Shown: piece by piece, positions 1-21,050 of the stretch
Numbering within the stretch: position 1 is the first letter of the stretch
How the letters are laid out: every line of letters starts with the position of its first letter
Assembly: GCF_042242105.1 (NCBI RefSeq)
Contig: NC_092025.1
Span: forward strand, 19,981,156-20,045,155
Direction of reading: 5' to 3'
Length of the DNA stretch: 64,000 nt
DNA from: Pempheris klunzingeri
Taxonomy: Eukaryota; Chordata; Actinopteri; Acropomatiformes; Pempheridae
Position numbers and translations under genes: made by a program
The notes under the pieces: generated by a model
Seen by the model: the letters and a program-made list of their open reading frames with translations, nothing else
Database searches by the model: none
Told to the model about the DNA's origin: nothing

Positions 1-1539
1 TATTTGGGTTTAATGAAAGCGTTTATTTCAACATTTTCTCGAACCAAATCACATTGCTCTTTTCCTAGAAACCTCCCGAGAAAATTATTAGGAAATTATA
101 GCCATGCAAAATAAAATAATACAGAATTCTCCTTTACATCTGTCCTTGACCTCATGAGGTAATGAGTGGAAAGTAACCATTTAGACTTAGCCAGAAGCTT
201 TCAAAGTGCACAATCTCCCAATAAAACTGATCTCATGGTGCAGTTGTCCAAAGTCCCCCTGGAGCCTGACCAAACCTTCCTGGACACACAATCGGCCCAA
301 CTGACTCCCTCCAAGTCACAGTTTTTCCAAACGACCTCATTTGGCTGACACCATCACTTGCCACTTTCACACTTTCCCTCCAGATGTTTTCTCTATATGC
401 AGTGTGTATTTGTCCAAGGATGCAAGGAGCACATCTGAAGATGTGACCCCAATACCTTCACCCCAGTCCCCAGTGAGCCCAGCCCACTGCTGTGATGCTC
501 CTGCAGCCATTATTTCCCATTAGTGCTTGACAGCAGGGCCGTGTGTAGTAGCGAGACCCTGTGGAGAATCAGGTCAGCCACAGTGCCCCCTTCCCTCTGT
601 TAGCACATGTGTGGTTCGACCTCGCCTGGACCGCTCCCGGGTGCACGTTTTCGTTGAAGGTTATCTGAAAATAAGGACATATAAGCCTGAAACTTACATT
701 TCCTGTAAATAGGATGCTTTGACTGAATGCAAATACTTAGTTCAGAACAACTGTCTTTGCATAGCACTTTTCAAAACAGTGTTACAAAGTGCTTTTCATT
801 GAAACTTGACAGCACTGCAAGCTCAGGTGATCACCAAAGTCGATACGAATCATAATGTGGGCACCATGAATGTCTGTACCAAACATCATATGGTATATTT
901 CAATGGATAAGTGAAACATTTGACCTGCTGGTGCTGCTGGTTTGGACCAAATGGCATATGCTTGACTGTATGACAGTGTTTGTCTGTTGGTATTGGTGTG
1001 GCTAAGTACATGGACCACCAACACCAGTCAGCACAGAGTGGAAGATACTGCCTGGCTAAAACTGAATGTGGTTCATGGTTTTGGCCCATTAGTTCTTAAT
1101 GCATACATTTTTGTCACTAGTGTTCTTCATGCTTAATCATATCAGTGTCACTAAGCCACAGTGCACAAAGCCAGGTCCTTAAAGAAATGGCTTTCCCAGT
1201 TTGGTGTCAAAGAACTTGACTGGCATGCACACAGACCTGACACACACCTTAGGGATCAACAGGAATGCCAACTGCAAGGTGCACTGTGCAAATGTCCACA
1301 TACTTTTGGCCATGTATTGTATCTGTCTGTGAGGGTTCATGTGAATATGTGCTTTTGCTGGGGCGTAAAAAGTAACATGTTTCCAAGGACAAACCCTTTT
1401 AGCCTGCTGTAATAAAAGTAAAACACTTAATCTGTTGTCTTTCCAGAGAAAAGAAGTGTGCAGTGTTCGTTTGTCCTTCAGTGTACGAGACAATTCAGCT
1501 CAAAGAGGACAACACCATGTTTGGGATCATGCCAGTGAA

Positions 1540-1540
<1 letters not shown>

Positions 1541-1594
<54 letters not shown>
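1541..1594. repeat. (CA)27 microsatellite
   Basis: An uninterrupted run of about 27 CA units. It is probably length-polymorphic. No gene lies nearby. Confidence 0.97.
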
Positions 1595-1595
<1 letters not shown>

Positions 1596-1954
1596 CTGGA
1601 ACAGCAGAGCTAATCACAGTTGCTGCATCATGAGTTTTCTCGGATACGACGAGCACTTCTCTCTTTGTGTCATCTAATTCATCATCTACTGTCCTTGGCT
1701 TTTTCTCCTGTCTTGTTCAGGCTGATTGGAAATATAATGCAATTACAGACAGTTTTCTTCTGACCTGATTTTATGAGCAATTTAAATTCAAGAGGCCCAA
1801 ATTTACTGTACACACAGGCTTCATTCATTTATGCAAGTGTGTATAATCAGACACACATACACACACACTCCAGTCTGTTTGAAGGCTCTGTCACGCAAGC
1901 TGCCACACTCAACATACAGCACAGAAAGTTGGTATAATTGTGTATTTTTCACAT

Positions 1955-1982
1955 CACACACACACACACACACACACACACA
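1955..1982. repeat. (CA)14 microsatellite
   Basis: An uninterrupted run of about 14 CA units, with a shorter imperfect CA tract about 100 bases upstream (1851-1868). Confidence 0.95.
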
Positions 1983-2829
1983 GTGTTTGTCCTTTTTAGC
2001 CAAATCAATTTGTTTAGTTTACCTCAATGACACAGACAGCCCAGTGAAAATATCCTATCCTTAAAATCTTCCTTCCCCCTCTCCTTAAACGTCTGCTTTG
2101 GCTCGGCATGATGAATGATCGCTCGGATCAATCAATTCTATTTAGATAAGCTCGCCTCCAGAGACGACAAAAGGAAGAGGAAGGGAAGATGGATGGATTT
2201 TTTGAGTTATTCAATGCAGGGGCCCAAGGTTATTGTTATTTGGGCTGCTCTCCAACCTAATATTTCTCAAGTACACTTCGGTAGCTGTATTCCAGGTGAT
2301 TAACCTGTGGGAAAACACTGTGAGTGCACATCAGCATTGTACAGGAGGAGCTTAATGAAGCCCGAGTGCATCATTTGCTCACAAAGATGGAAAGTGCAGG
2401 AAAATGTGTATGTGGTCATCTGTTACTGCAGATAAATTACAGCCGAGGGTAATTTATTCATGTTCAAAGTCAATTTGGTTTTGATGTTTTTGGTGAAAAG
2501 AAAAATGTTTTTTTCTTCTTTCTGAATAGAAGGCTCGCCTCTAAATATGTATGTAGGCCTACTGTATGAATACACCATGTCCTCTCTTTACTCTCGTATA
2601 TAAATCCATCTTGATTCCTTTTAAAGTTAAATTGTACGTAAAGGACCATGAGACTGTGTGTGTGAATGGAGCTAACAAAGGTTTGTCTCTGATGACATTA
2701 GAATAGAGGTGATTGTTATCGAATGTTGAAATATTGGAGTTTGCTTTTCTCCATTTTGCCTCTTTCTGTCTGAATAGAGTAAAGGACTTTGGATCAACTG
2801 TGTTGTTGTCACAATCTGCCTCTGTTCCT

Positions 2830-3290
2830 CCTCTCCAGCTACATTTCTACTTTCCCAGGCCCCTTCTGTGCCGTTTTCTACCCATCCACTGGGTGCCCTT
2901 GGACTTTCCTTCCTCCAGTTCCCACTTCTGACCTACTCCACCACTCTCTTCCTTCATCGGCGATGCAGGTAGTAATCCGGCCCTTTCTCCCTCATTCCTT
3001 GCATGATCCTCAAAATCACCATGTGTCTTATACCTTTGCAGTCCAGCCTTTTGAATCTGTCTCTCCCTGTGTGACCTTCTGCCTGATAATTGGACTTTGG
3101 ATTCCTGCCTGCTCCTTGTTTTGGACTCCCTGCCCAGTTTTGACCCTTGCCTCCCTTACTGTTCCATAAGCCTTCGTACCACCAGCTTTGTACACAAATT
3201 AATGAAATGCATCAGCTCTGCCTCAGTTGTCTGCATTTGGGTCCTATCCCCTGCTGCAGGGCACACGGCCATGACAGTTGTTGAGCTAAA
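2830..3290 (+). mobile_element. Possible degenerate LTR relic of a gypsy-like retrotransposon
   Basis: The stretch is rich in repeated phrases of the CTGCCTG / TTTTGGACT / TTGACCCTTGCC type. It ends with the words TGCATTTGGGTCCT and then a CATGACAG tail. As I recall, this wording is typical of the 3' part of fish Ty3/gypsy LTRs. No second LTR, primer-binding site or gag-pol remnant was seen, so it would be a solo or truncated copy. Boundaries are approximate. It could instead be another class of interspersed repeat. Confidence 0.35.
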
Positions 3291-3374
3291 TAATGTTGAG
3301 CCTCAATTTCATTGGTAGAAAGATATCACAGTGGACTGCCTAACTTTATCCGCATAATAAAACACTTTTTAAAA

Positions 3375-3620
3375 CTTTATTTAATAAGACAGTCCCATTG
3401 AGATTGGGATCTCTTTTGCAAAAGAAACCTGAGAACAAGCAAAAAAAACACAAAAACACACAATGGTTGAATCATAGAAGACATCGGATAAAAAGGCTTT
3501 AAAAACTCTAAAGGGCAATTTAAGTCTGTGGTTTGAGGGCAGATTGCAGCTACTTTCATTTAAAAGGTTGATGCCTCTAAGGACTTCAACCAAGCAACTG
3601 ACTTGAAGCAAAACTTTGCC
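3375..3620 (-). mobile_element. 3' end of a LINE, minus strand, 5'-truncated
   Basis: Read on the minus strand, this has AAAGAGATC, then AATCTCAATGGGACTG, then TTAAATAAAG and an A-rich end. I recognise this as the tail wording of common teleost LINEs. The upstream part is diverged and carries no reverse-transcriptase reading frame, so it is a dead 5'-truncated insertion. The family call is from memory; the repeat nature is more certain than the clade. Confidence 0.55.
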
Positions 3621-5202
3621 TTGAGCTGTGGTGACACTTCAGCAGTTAATCCCTTGTTCCTTTTTTAACAGCGATATGGTGCTTGACAGCTGCTAAAGTG
3701 CAAAACAGCCCTTCAGGAGTATTTTAGGTGTTGAACGCGCCGAGGTTGTAAGTGATATGCAGAAGTGATGTTTTACCCAACAGCTCCACCCAGTGGCTCA
3801 TTCAGCAGCGTTACCTTAAGGGACAGAAATAGCCACCACACAAAACCTTTCAAAAATGCTTTGGACCCTCAGAAGTACCCTTCATGATCACGTTTAATTT
3901 CACGCAGCAACAGCATATATACAATAACAAGATTCAGCAAGTACATTCACACAAAGTAATATCTCATTACTCAGCCTGTTCCTTAAACCATAATTATCAA
4001 GTTCCACAACTGATTCACATTTTACGCACCTTATATGATACTCTGTTCTCTCACCATGTGTTTCCCTCTGGTTAGGAGTGTTCAGAATCTAAAAACCAGG
4101 CCAGAGCTCAACTTTTCATTGAGTTTTGACAGACTTCGTCTTACTTCAGAAGCTCGAGACGAGCTTCAAAAAGATTCTACAGGAACTATGAAACATTCAA
4201 AACATTTATTGGAAGATAGCAAACCTCAGTTTTCAAGCCTTGAAACACTTATCTATTCATAACCTCTTTACAAAACAGAAAACCCATTTACCTTGGACCC
4301 TTCATAGACCTAGTTATGTAGGGTGTCTTTACAAATATAACTCACAAACGTCACTTAACACACAAAGAGAAAATGCTGCAGTGCTTCTATAAGAACTGAC
4401 TTTTCTAGACATGCACACTGTAAAATATGAGATTTTACCATAGTTATGAGCACAATGTCACACATTTTCTATCACAGCAGGCATGTTTTGGATCTCTACT
4501 GTAGAAATAATCACAGACAATAATCAGAGACATGGGAATCAAGTCTGTGAAGAGACGTTTTTGATGCGTTATTACAAATTATTCCACTTGTTTTTGTGAT
4601 TGACAGGAAGCAGTGGCGCGCAAACAATCAAACACAATGAAATGAGGATATTTTATTACAGCATCATGTCCTCTGGAAGCTGACTGACTGTCAAAGTGAA
4701 CAAAAGTGATCGGCGTCGAATGAGCTCTCATATCAGCTGCTCTGCTAACTGTGTGCACAGCTCAGTTGATGCGGTTTGGCTCTGATCAAACTTACTGACA
4801 TTAATTGTACTTGTACTCTAAATCACAGAGAAATGATTGAAAATTGTACTGAAAAACAAACATTTGTCTTAGATCAGTAGGCCTCTGTACTGAATGTCCC
4901 TGATTCAGACACGGCTCCCTCTCTCTGCCCTCAAGTGCCTGATTCTCTACTGCAACCTGTAATCACATGAAGGCAAAATGCCCCCAAAACATAATCTCAT
5001 TTTTATATAGGAATCACTGAAGCATGCACAATAAAATAATGGTAATATAAAAATAATGGCAACGGAAATAATGGTATGACTCAGCAGGTATAAGCGTGCA
5101 GCATTTCAGGGGCCACAGATGGAACCATAATGAAGGGATATCTACTTCAGGGAGAAAAAGAATCCAACTTGTGCACGGCAAGATATGATGTTTACATTTG
5201 TC

Positions 5203-5208
5203 TTTATT
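5203..5208 (-). other. mfap3: Candidate polyadenylation signal of mfap3
   Basis: AATAAA on the minus strand, about 260 bases beyond the mfap3 stop codon. Other AT-rich sites lie further downstream, so longer 3' ends are possible. Confidence 0.5.
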
Positions 5209-5465
5209 TTGCCTTTTAACTTAGAATAATTACATGGTGCTCTGTCAGTTAGGACTCTCTATTGCCTTGAAATAAAGCTGCTTTTGATTCCAACATTTTT
5301 CGGTTCAGTAGGACACGAATTCAATAAAAAACAAGAACTGAAAAGCAGAACCAGAATGGCAAATATCGAAATGACAGCAAACTCCAGTTTTCCATGAATA
5401 TTTTGATGTCTTTAAGCACTTGCGGTTAGATGCCATAAACTTGTGAGACTTTTGTTTAACACAGG

Positions 5466-7903
<2,438 letters not shown>

Positions 7904-7948
7904 GCTGGGAAGAGTCACAGCTCCAGCTCACATTTAGACCAGACCGAC
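7904..7948 (-). other. mfap3: mfap3 5' UTR segment of the first coding exon
   Basis: The exon begins at 7948 after a strong acceptor (TTCCTGTTTTGCAG on the minus strand) and precedes the ATG at 7903. It contains an ATG directly followed by TGA (7933-7928), a start-stop element. The upstream noncoding exon was not located with confidence but should lie within about 8-9 kb. Confidence 0.7.
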
Positions 7949-8699
7949 CTGCAAAACAGGAAGAGTAAACTCTTATGGATCATGCAGCAAAACCGGACTC
8001 TAAATACTTAGTGTTAAGTGTCTTCATAATCTGTAACTCCATTTTCATGGTTTTTTGTTTTTCTTCAGCCTAATTAAATGCAAAAATCTTTTCAGTTTTA
8101 ATTGTGAAATTTAAATCACATTTTCAGTCTGTAGGCTCAAGGCCACAACTTCACTCTTTTCCTCTATTTTTCCATACCATTCACTTGATTTTTTTCTTAT
8201 CTTCATCCCTTAATTATTAATTTTAACTAAGATAATATGTATCTTTGCATGGACTTTTTTTTATTACTGCACTGATTTTTAACTGAACTAATGTTGGTTT
8301 GATGGGTTCCTTTGATGGTAAGTGTTGTTGACCCTAACAAATAAACTGAAAAGGAAGTAATAAAGATAATGCTTCATGCTATTATGTTCAAAAAGCAAAG
8401 CAGAGAGGAAGCCAACAGGCACATTTTCACATTGCTCATTTCAGCGCATTAAATTGGTCCTGTCTCTTTTAACTCATTTACAAACTGAGAGTCTTTTTGG
8501 TAACATCAGGCTATAAAGCGACACAGCAGTCTACATTATGTTTAACTCAGTATGGTGGTGCATAAATACCAGACAGTGATTCCCACCTTCTGCTCCGACA
8601 GCGACCAAAACAACAAATCCTCGACCGACATAAACACCAAACAGAATGTGTAACTTGCTATAAGTTCAAAGATAATTCATTTCAGCTGTTAACCTTTAA

Positions 8700-9611
8700 A
8701 AGCTAAAACGTGTCGTCCTGGAGGTTCACTTCCTGCTTCAGGTGTGCTTGACGTAGTGGGCGTGGCTTGTTTTCAATTCTCTTCAATATGATACGACAGT
8801 ATGTTCACAGCAGAGACACGAGCAGGCATCACTGGCAGTCCACGGTTTACGCTGGTGAATTTAGTTAAATTATTATTGTTTCTTTTATTCAACTCCTCTT
8901 CCCTAACTCCTCCGTAATTGAATGCAAAAGTTCAAACGTTTCACCAGAAATATTAAGAAGAAGCAAATGTATTAAGGGATTTTAGTGGACCATTAACTGC
9001 TTTTATTTTGACGATTCCGGAAGTCATGTTTTAATTTTATTTGCGTAACTTGACGTGACTGACCTTTGCGTCAAGCTACCTCACGAGAACTAGAGAAAAA
9101 CCGGTAGTTTGGCAGGTTTTCCTTCAAAATAAAATCGTAACGTCTCTCACCCTTGCAAAAAAATCAAATATGATCTGTTAAAAGAACACGGACATTTCCA
9201 GAAGTGGCTAGCTGTTTAAGAATACATATACAGTGGTCATTTAATTTTTTGTCGATTTCTGGTTAAACACGGTCTAACTTTTGCACTGATTTTGCTGAAT
9301 CCCTGAAAAACACACTTTTATTTTGAAGATTCTAACCGGAACCTGTGTTCCTCAGTGTCGCTAACCGCTGGACCTGTTCAGTGAAAACACAATGTGACGT
9401 GGCTAATCCTGTTGGACAAAAAGAAGGAGAAAACCTAAATCATTAAACTGTTTACTGGGGAACCAAAGGGCGCCGAACATTTAGTAACCGAGGTGCAAAC
9501 CGAAATAAACGAAACAAACCTTTCTCGTTGTTGATTTTGGGAAGGAAAGTGTCAGCAGACTGGAGTAACGTAACGTTAACTGCTAGCATCAGGACTTTGA
9601 CAGGAGGAAAG
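8700..9611. promoter_or_regulatory. Divergent promoter region of mfap3 and fam114a2, with fam114a2 5' noncoding exon
   Basis: The two genes point away from each other here. An ETS/GABP-type site, CCGGAAGT, lies at 9017-9024, and a second ETS-like CTTCCTG lies near 8729. A good splice donor (AAAG then GTGAGT, exon end 9611) fits the end of a fam114a2 noncoding first exon. Its partner acceptor would be at about 10259, upstream of the ATG. Transcription starts cannot be placed from sequence alone. Confidence 0.5.
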
Positions 9612-10279
9612 GTGAGTTTATAGCAAAAGTATAAGTAGTGTGTGTCGTTCCTACCCCACTAAGTTATGCCTTAATGATTGATAAGAACATAAATAACAAG
9701 TAAGTATTCCTTGTAGCCATGTTGTCAAATACTGAAGGAGTCAGTGGCGCACCAAAACTACTAGCAACCCATAATGGAGCATGAATAACAACCAAGACTA
9801 CAGTCCTACAGTGATACTAACTGCCAGAGGAATAAATGGCTTATAAATCAAAATGGAAGGTTTATGTAATGTATTTATATATTACATATGTATGTATAAT
9901 ATAGATTCTTGTTCCTGTGCTGTATGTTGTTATGCACCACACACACTGTACTGTGAATTGGACTCATCTGCAGTTTGAGTTTCAGAAAAAAAACAGTGTC
10001 TCAGTATCAAAGTTGACTTTTGTTCCCTGGGTGTTGAAATGCATCTTGGGAAATGTCCTGTACAGCTCATTGAAGGAGAGTGGTTCCACCAAAACAGTGA
10101 CTTACAGCATTTTAGTGCTCCTTGAATGAATGCATTAGATATTAGGGGTGTTTGGGTGCAACAGTGGAAGACAGCTGGACGCCTTAACAGCCAACCAATG
10201 ATTATTTACTCATATGTTACAAAACCCTTGTCACATCCTGTCCTATCTTCACGTTGAAGGCATGTACTAAGACATTAAG

Positions 10280-17177
<6,898 letters not shown>

Positions 17178-17650
17178 GCAGCTGGCGTCACTTCTGCCCT
17201 CCATCGCTGCCATGATGCTGGGACTCTTGTCACAGCAGAGGACTGACTCATTTTGAAAAAAAAAATCACCTTTGTCAGCTCTCTTACTGTCCAGATTTCT
17301 GCTCAGGACAAAATTAATTTCACGCCTGGTAGGAAAAGTGTGTTTTTATCAAACAGTGTTCTTTTTTTTTTTTTCTTTTTTGCTGGTTTAATTGTAAAAT
17401 TGTAAAGCACAGTAGATGCACGTATTAAAATACAGTGTTGAAAAGGCCAGGACCTGCCAGCCAAAGGGAACAAATGTATTTGCGATAAACAAGGAGCAGC
17501 GTTTTGTTCTTTCTTTTATTCAATTCACATGTACAGAACCCTTTTCTTCTGGCAGCTCTTGTGCTTTTACCTTTCCATCTTAGTTCCATCTCAGAGAACA
17601 CTTTAAGGATGGAAACACAAGAGGTCATTTGTCTAACAAAGGTGTCTCTT

Positions 17651-17656
17651 AATAAA
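17651..17656 (+). other. fam114a2: Candidate polyadenylation signal of fam114a2
   Basis: AATAAA lies about 475 bases after the stop codon. A further AATAAA near 18562 could give a longer 3' UTR. Confidence 0.5.
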
Positions 17657-17699
17657 TAGTAAGATATATTGATAATGTATTTTTCTCTTTACTTTACAG

Positions 17700-19400
17700 A
17701 GAATAGTTAGGAACTGATTTTCTATGCATATCTTTTTAAAACTGCAGAGCAACATAATGCTGGTCCTGGAGCAGTTGGGACGTTAGTGTCTTTGATCAAG
17801 GACATTAACAAGTACTGAACAGACGGACCATGTTAGGACTTGAGCACGTGTCTTTTGGCAGTGTTCGCAGCCACCAGGCCGACGTCTATCTGGCAAACTG
17901 GATTCTGGGTTCACTCACGAAGCCTTGAGTTACTTCCTTAAATCTCCAACGCACAGATTATGGTTCTTTTATTTTTTGGTGAGCGTTGTATCATCCTAAA
18001 ATCATGTGCAGTGAAAGACAATTATGGGTAAAAAAAAAAAAGGTTTATTACCAAGCTCGCAACAGGAATGTGGTGCCGTATTTTGACTGTTAACTCGCTT
18101 GTTTTGTACAATAATGTCACCTTTACATGAGTATTTTCTGCCAGCTGCAAATGTGAGGCATCCTCACATGTGGCTCGAGTCGGACTTGAGTCAAAAATCC
18201 ATATGCTTGACTTGATAATTGAAAAGAAAAAGAATCAAATCTCAATTTTTGAGCAGGTAGAACCATAGAATATTAAAAAAATGATAATTGGCTGGACTTT
18301 AATAAGCAGTACTCTGAGTTGAGAAGCCTCAAAATGCTCTCCTTGTCGTCATCCAATCAATTATTAATGAAGCTTCTGTGTGACTTCAGGTGTTTATTCA
18401 TTAGTAAATGAGCTTCTATCTGCCATGATCTCTCATTACCATCAGTTGAATTCAGTTGTGTGATATTGAACTGCTAACAGCTGTGTGTTGTGGGCATGTA
18501 AAGTGATATTTTTTCGAGCAATATACTGTGCCGTGTATCAGGTATTTGAGATGGTTTTCAAATAAATGTGCTTTCACGTAGGAACAATCTGTGATTTGTG
18601 CAGCTGAGTGGCAAATTAATGCCTATGCTTTTGAAATGACACATTCAAAAATATGTGTGCTCACATACTTTTGGTGTATAATGGACTATTTTTATTGAAT
18701 CCAAAATGTATCTATGTAAATGTGACATGTAAAAGTATTCACGTATTGTTTTTAATTTCCCCAATCAACAACTTTAATTAGGACAGTTTGCATCAAGACA
18801 GTTAGAGGAAGTATTCAGACCCTTAAAGTAACCCATACCAAAACTTAAAAATGCTGCATTACAAAGTTTTTTTTTAAATAAAAGCACGTAAGCACAAAAA
18901 AGAGAACAAAATACTAAAACACAGGGGAAAAAAAATCATTGTTTAGGTTGGTTTGTGAAGCTTCATCCATTCATTCATTATTCTAGTTACTGCTCAGCTA
19001 TTTAAACATCACATTCAGCTTAAAGTATATTAATTATACAGAAAATCACCCCTGAGATGATTACATTATCAGGGTTACTGCTGCATTAACCCGTATATAG
19101 CATGTATTTATAACTGGTCAAAGTGGAGCTAATTATAACGGTTTTATATTAAATTGTTGAACAGTTCATTCTGTAACAATGCTTCATGCTTCATGTGATC
19201 ATTTTGTACATGCAATCTTAATTTGTAAGGTAAAAATCGACTATAGCAAATTAATTTAGTGGAATAAGAAGTACAGTGTTGCAACAATATTTACAACATA
19301 TATAAAATACTCAAGTGAAGCACAAGTACCTCAAGTACAGTACTTTTAAATTCCACCAATAACTATTCATAGCATGTGTTTATTTATCTTGTATTTCTGT
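17700..19400. other. Intergenic region between fam114a2 and cnot8
   Basis: AT-rich DNA with short homopolymer runs. No exon with matching splice signals was seen. The right half is occupied by a MITE-like repeat (18800-19362). The left part may still be a long fam114a2 3' UTR. Confidence 0.5.
18800..19362. repeat. MITE-like teleost repeat (AGTACTTGAGTAA family), diverged copy
   Basis: One end has GGAAGTATTCAGACCCTT. The other has AATACTCAAGTGAAGC, CACAAGTACCTCAAGTAC and a final AATTCCACCAAT. I recognise this wording from a very abundant nonautonomous DNA element of fish genomes. The central part is diverged and without a reading frame. A second piece of the same family lies at about 26940-27082. 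Confidence 0.55.
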
Positions 19401-19499
19401 TCGCAAATAACGCTGTTTCCCTTTTCACATATAGCATTAAATAAATTAATTATTGTGTCAAAATGTTGAAAAATTGAACTATGTACCCGTTGATCCTTT

Positions 19500-19671
19500 A
19501 TTTGACGTGGTTTCACACTCTAACAGTAGGTGGCGCTGTGCACGTTTACAGTCTAATTGCGATACGCCAAAAAACACAAAGAAGAAGAAGTTGGGGGCGA
19601 AGAAAGCGAAGAAGAAGAAGGCAAGAGTCGCTATTAACTAGCTTGGCAGGTTACGTCGAGGAAATTCTGAG
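19500..19671 (+). promoter_or_regulatory. cnot8: cnot8 promoter and 5' noncoding exon
   Basis: A GAAGAA-rich purine tract is followed by a GC-richer segment and a donor GAG then GTAAAC, with the exon ending at 19671. The next 5' UTR segment probably begins at 20956 after TCCTCTCCCAG and runs into the ATG at 21051. The transcription start cannot be fixed from sequence. In the following intron a Kozak-like ATG near 19721 opens only about 26 codons. Confidence 0.45.
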
Positions 19672-21050
19672 GTAAACGTAGTTTTTAAATACTTTTATAC
19701 GTCCCACAGCAAATCGCCGCCATGTCAGCAGTGTTTGAAGCTGTTATGAGAAATTCGGGCGTGAATACGTGGAGCCGTTTCATTTACTCTTTGCTCCGGT
19801 GATGTTAGCTTTCGCGACGAGGCGAGGATTAGCTTGAAGCGTTAGCCGTTCATGCTAAGCAGTCAGCTAGCTTTAACGGTAGTCCCTCGTTGCAACGTCG
19901 TTGATAACTAAAGCCTCCAGTGTCATTAAAGCCTAATTTATTAGCTCTTCCCGAAGACTTGTAGTTTAGAGGAATTCTTGTCATAGTTGGTGTTATTTTG
20001 TTAGATAACGGTTGAGATATTCAGCCCGATGCTATAAACAACCACCACCAGCTAGCAACACAAGGGTAATTTGTCCTGATGTTATGGTAACATCACTTAA
20101 TTTCGGTGGGTCTTATTTAAAAAAGAAAGTATCGAGTTGAATTATGTTTGTTGTGCCATTTCAGGCAAAGAAGAAGGGAAATGCTTCTCATTTCAACCAG
20201 GGCAGAAGCTAAAAGTTTAAAATACTTCTCAGTTTTGTAGCAACACAAACTACAGCTAACAAAGTGACCACCACGTTGAATGTACACTTCTCTAAAAGTT
20301 TCAATTAGAACCGAACATCATAAGCTTCATGAGGGGAGGTTTAATTGCAGGGCTAATGCATTAGAGTGCATTAGTTTAGTACCTTTTATAAACTATCAAC
20401 AGAGTGCATCAGTAGAAGTGCTGCTGGCGGTACATGGGCTAGCTCCAGTCCTCCACAGGAGGCTTTCACCCACATTCAGACCGGTCAAAGCTTCACCCTG
20501 GCTGCTGTGAAAACTTGATGGCTTTTAGCATTACACTTGATACGGTTTAGTATGTACAGCGATAAATACAGGTTTAAAAAGGTTATGAAAACGTTAATTA
20601 TGCATTTAAAATGATGGAGGATATGAGGAGTGGAATATTTTCTCATAAAAAGGGGGAACAAACTCAGAAGACATCACTTGGGGATCAATGATATTGTAAT
20701 GGCCATTTGCAGTAGATTGATTTTCATGCTGCAGCTTTTCTTATGTATTAACTTTCTTGTATATTAATTTTCAGATTTTTATTCAACGTTTTTTGCCTTA
20801 ACTTATGCATAAGTTTGTGTATTACTCTCAATGCTAATAGCAGCCGTGGTACTAATGTTAATCTTCATTCTTGTTCATTTGATTATGATCCTTGTACCAG
20901 TGTTGCGGTGAGACTTTAAGGCATTTACCATCTCTTTCTTGTCATCCTCTCCCAGAGGTGTCTGTCTTCATCACACTGCTTCCCCTTGGCCCCCTTCACA
21001 AGCACTGCAGGACTGTTGGGGTTTTTAGCTCTCTTCCCTGACCTGCCAAC

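Larger units (their letters stand above)
1..5190. other. Intergenic region 3' of mfap3; no gene recognised
   Basis: No chain of exons with matching splice phases or recognisable protein similarity was found on either strand. Open frames here are short (about 125 codons at most) and have no coding look. In human, GALNT10 lies downstream of MFAP3, but no GALNT10-like exon was seen. The interval holds two CA microsatellites (1541-1594 and 1955-1982), a possible LTR relic (about 2830-3290) and a LINE tail (about 3375-3620). The stretch 2110-2400 looks like unique, possibly conserved DNA. The end nearest mfap3 is probably its 3' UTR. Confidence 0.6.

Noticed and set aside
1179-1493. 104-codon minus-strand open frame
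   Set aside because: No motif, no splice context, and overlapping open frames on the other strand; consistent with chance in AT-balanced DNA.
19711-19801. Kozak-perfect GCCGCCATG with a 26-codon frame in the first cnot8 intron
   Set aside because: It follows the likely first-exon donor (19671), is short and has no similarity to cnot8. It would matter only if transcription begins downstream of 19671.
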